NCBI GenBank assembly: GCA_017961965.1
Contig: JAGCWG010000081.1
Location: 1 to 6,298 of the forward strand
DNA: 6,298 nt
Direction: 5' to 3'
Source: Bacteroidaceae bacterium
GTDB lineage: Bacteria; Bacteroidota; Bacteroidia; Bacteroidales; Bacteroidaceae
Of this stretch, positions 4,982 through 6,298 are shown piece by piece. The notes under the pieces were generated by a model. The model was given only the letters and a program-made list of their open reading frames with translations, searched no databases and was not told the DNA's origin. The position numbers and the translations under genes were made by a program. Each line of letters begins with the position of its first letter. Positions within the stretch are counted from its first letter, which is position 1.

Positions 4982-6298
4982 ATGCATTTTAAAAGAAGTG
5001 CGCTTATGATGCTCGCATTAGCAGCTGTAAGCCTCGTATCTTGTACACAAGATGAAGAAGTGTTAAATGTTCAGGAGAACGAAGAAGTTACCGAAGATGG
5101 CAACTACAAAGTCCTCGAAGAGAATGTTGTAAATGGTAGCGAACTCTTTGCTGGAGCAATGGAAGGCATGGAGCAGTTTGAGGGACTTGAGGCATACAAA
5201 GACCTTAAGGAAGCATTTGAAAAAGCTGATCTCAACAACACTGACTCACAGACTCGCAGCCTCGTTCCTGCACTCTACAAAACTGTACGCATTGAGTACA
5301 CAACGACAGACCAGGACATGAAGCCAGTCAAGGCATCTGCTCTCATCGTGTACCCTATACTCAAGAAGATGAACAAGGTCATGCTCATCAACCACGGAAC
5401 ACAAATAGGCTTCATGATGATTCCAACTAAGTTTACATCCGTCGAGGCTATCATGGCTGCAACCGGTTCACTTTGTATCATGCCTGACTACATAGGTCTC
5501 GGTTCTACAACAGACCACGTAGACCTCTACCTCAACCATGACGTTCACGGTCGCACAAGCGTCGATGCATTACTCGCTCTCCTTGATTATGCAAAGGAGA
5601 AGAATCTCAAGCTCGACAGCAACTACAAGACAACAATCCTCGGCTACTCACAGGGAGGCTCTGTTTCATTGGCTTCACTCCGCGAAGTTCAGCGTAGAGA
5701 CAAGGCTACTCAGGCACGCATCAAACTTGATAACGTATTCTGTGGCGATGGCCCTTACGACCTCAGTCGTACATTCCAAACATACATCGAGGATTACAAC
5801 CAAGGCAAGAAGATGGGTCTCGGCGCTGTGATTCCAATGGTAATCAACAGCATGTTCAACAGCTACCCAACAGAAATGAGTCTCTACAACTACCGCGACT
5901 TCTTCACAGATAAGTGTTGGAACACAGGTGTTCCACAGGCAATCCGTGAGAACCGCGAGGGCGTACTCGATGTAGTTGCAAAGCTCAACGGATGGAAGCT
6001 CGGCGAAATCCTCAACTTCGACTACTGCAATGCACAGCCAGAAGCACTTGAGACACTTATCCGTATGATGGACCGTCAGAATCTCTGCAAGGGATGGACA
6101 CCAGAGTACAAGCTCAAGCTTCTCCACTGTAACCCAGACGGCGTAGTTCCATTCAGCAACTACGAAGAGGCGGTCAAGTATCTTAAGAACGACAAGGTGA
6201 CTACAGAGGAAGTAAACATCAACACTAAGGTCATCAGCGAGCCACTTCTCCAGCATGTTTACGGTATGATCGTAATGCTCAAGGAAGTATTCACAGAC
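4982..6298 (+). CDS. Surface lipoprotein alpha/beta-hydrolase, secretory-lipase-like (C-terminus beyond window)
   Basis: The frame from ATG 4982 stays open for 439 codons to the window edge. Residues 1-21 are a lipoprotein signal peptide: K4 R5, a hydrophobic stretch, and the lipobox LVSC with C21 as the lipidated cysteine. The following TQDEEV is acidic, as in the Bacteroidetes signal for export to the outer surface. An acidic linker (about 22-90) leads to an alpha/beta-hydrolase domain: INHGT (136-140, near the oxyanion hole), MPDYIGLGS (167-175), the nucleophile elbow GYSQGG (221-226, S223), CNPDGVVP (383-390, D386 as probable triad acid) and LLQHVYG (422-428, H425 as probable triad histidine). 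The layout resembles secretory lipases and related esterases. All three catalytic residues are present, so it is probably active, perhaps on acyl or acetyl esters; the substrate is unknown. The gene has its own promoter and a long structured leader. The start at 4982 is supported by the signal peptide. Confidence 0.9.
   Translation, partial: MHFKRSALMMLALAAVSLVSCTQDEEVLNVQENEEVTEDGNYKVLEENVVNGSELFAGAMEGMEQFEGLEAYKDLKEAFEKADLNNTDSQTRSLVPALYKTVRIEYTTTDQDMKPVKASALIVYPILKKMNKVMLINHGTQIGFMMIPTKFTSVEAIMAATGSLCIMPDYIGLGSTTDHVDLYLNHDVHGRTSVDALLALLDYAKEKNLKLDSNYKTTILGYSQGGSVSLASLREVQRRDKATQARIKLDNVFCGDGPYDLSRTFQTYIEDYNQGKKMGLGAVIPMVINSMFNSYPTEMSLYNYRDFFTDKCWNTGVPQAIRENREGVLDVVAKLNGWKLGEILNFDYCNAQPEALETLIRMMDRQNLCKGWTPEYKLKLLHCNPDGVVPFSNYEEAVKYLKNDKVTTEEVNINTKVISEPLLQHVYGMIVMLKEVFTD

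Noticed and set aside
5675..6256. 193-codon minus-strand ORF under the lipoprotein hydrolase
   Set aside because: It is antisense to a frame with a signal peptide and a full catalytic triad; its Val/Leu/Cys-rich content reflects the codon pattern of the opposite strand.

Overview
The window looks like chromosomal DNA of a Bacteroidales bacterium, most likely Prevotella-like. The evidence is indirect: promoters match the Bacteroidetes pattern (TTTG or TTG, about 20 bases, then TAnnTTTG), no Shine-Dalgarno sequences precede the starts, a lipoprotein carries an acidic stretch right after its lipidated cysteine (the Bacteroidetes surface-export signal), and a NagB-like domain is fused to a PIG-L/LmbE domain, a layout I know from Bacteroides and Prevotella. 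The species cannot be fixed from the sequence.

Layout. Bases 1-532 (minus) hold the first 177 codons of an iron-containing alcohol dehydrogenase of the YqhD/BdhA type, cut by the left edge. Upstream on the same strand is a prolyl-tRNA editing deacylase of the ProXp-ala/PrdX type (665-1186). The 132-base gap between them holds a long imperfect hairpin (555-613). The deacylase has its own likely promoter (1272-1279), a 16-base palindrome at the predicted transcript start, and a leader built of six 8-base units. Bases 1187-2479 are an AT-rich region of 1.3 kb with no convincing protein gene. On the minus strand it contains a promoter-like site (1778-1785) and, about 450 bases on, a strong terminator-like hairpin with a T5 tract (1327-1361); this bracket is a candidate non-coding RNA. 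Bases 2480-4681 (minus) encode the 733-residue NagB/PIG-L fusion. Bases 4682-4981 are a 300-base divergent promoter region. From 4982 to the right edge (plus) runs an open gene for a surface lipoprotein alpha/beta-hydrolase.

How the parts fit. The fusion protein is probably a cytoplasmic amino-sugar enzyme, but the glutamate of the E. coli NagB catalytic triad is replaced by valine, so plain glucosamine-6-phosphate deaminase activity should not be assumed. The lipoprotein hydrolase is transcribed away from it and probably acts on an ester at the cell surface. Its 145-base leader contains a 31-codon ORF starting about 10 bases after the predicted transcription start, overlapped by hairpins that cannot all form together. 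This leader and the candidate RNA at 1326-1774 are the least explained parts of the window. No mobile element, CRISPR array, tRNA or rRNA was seen.
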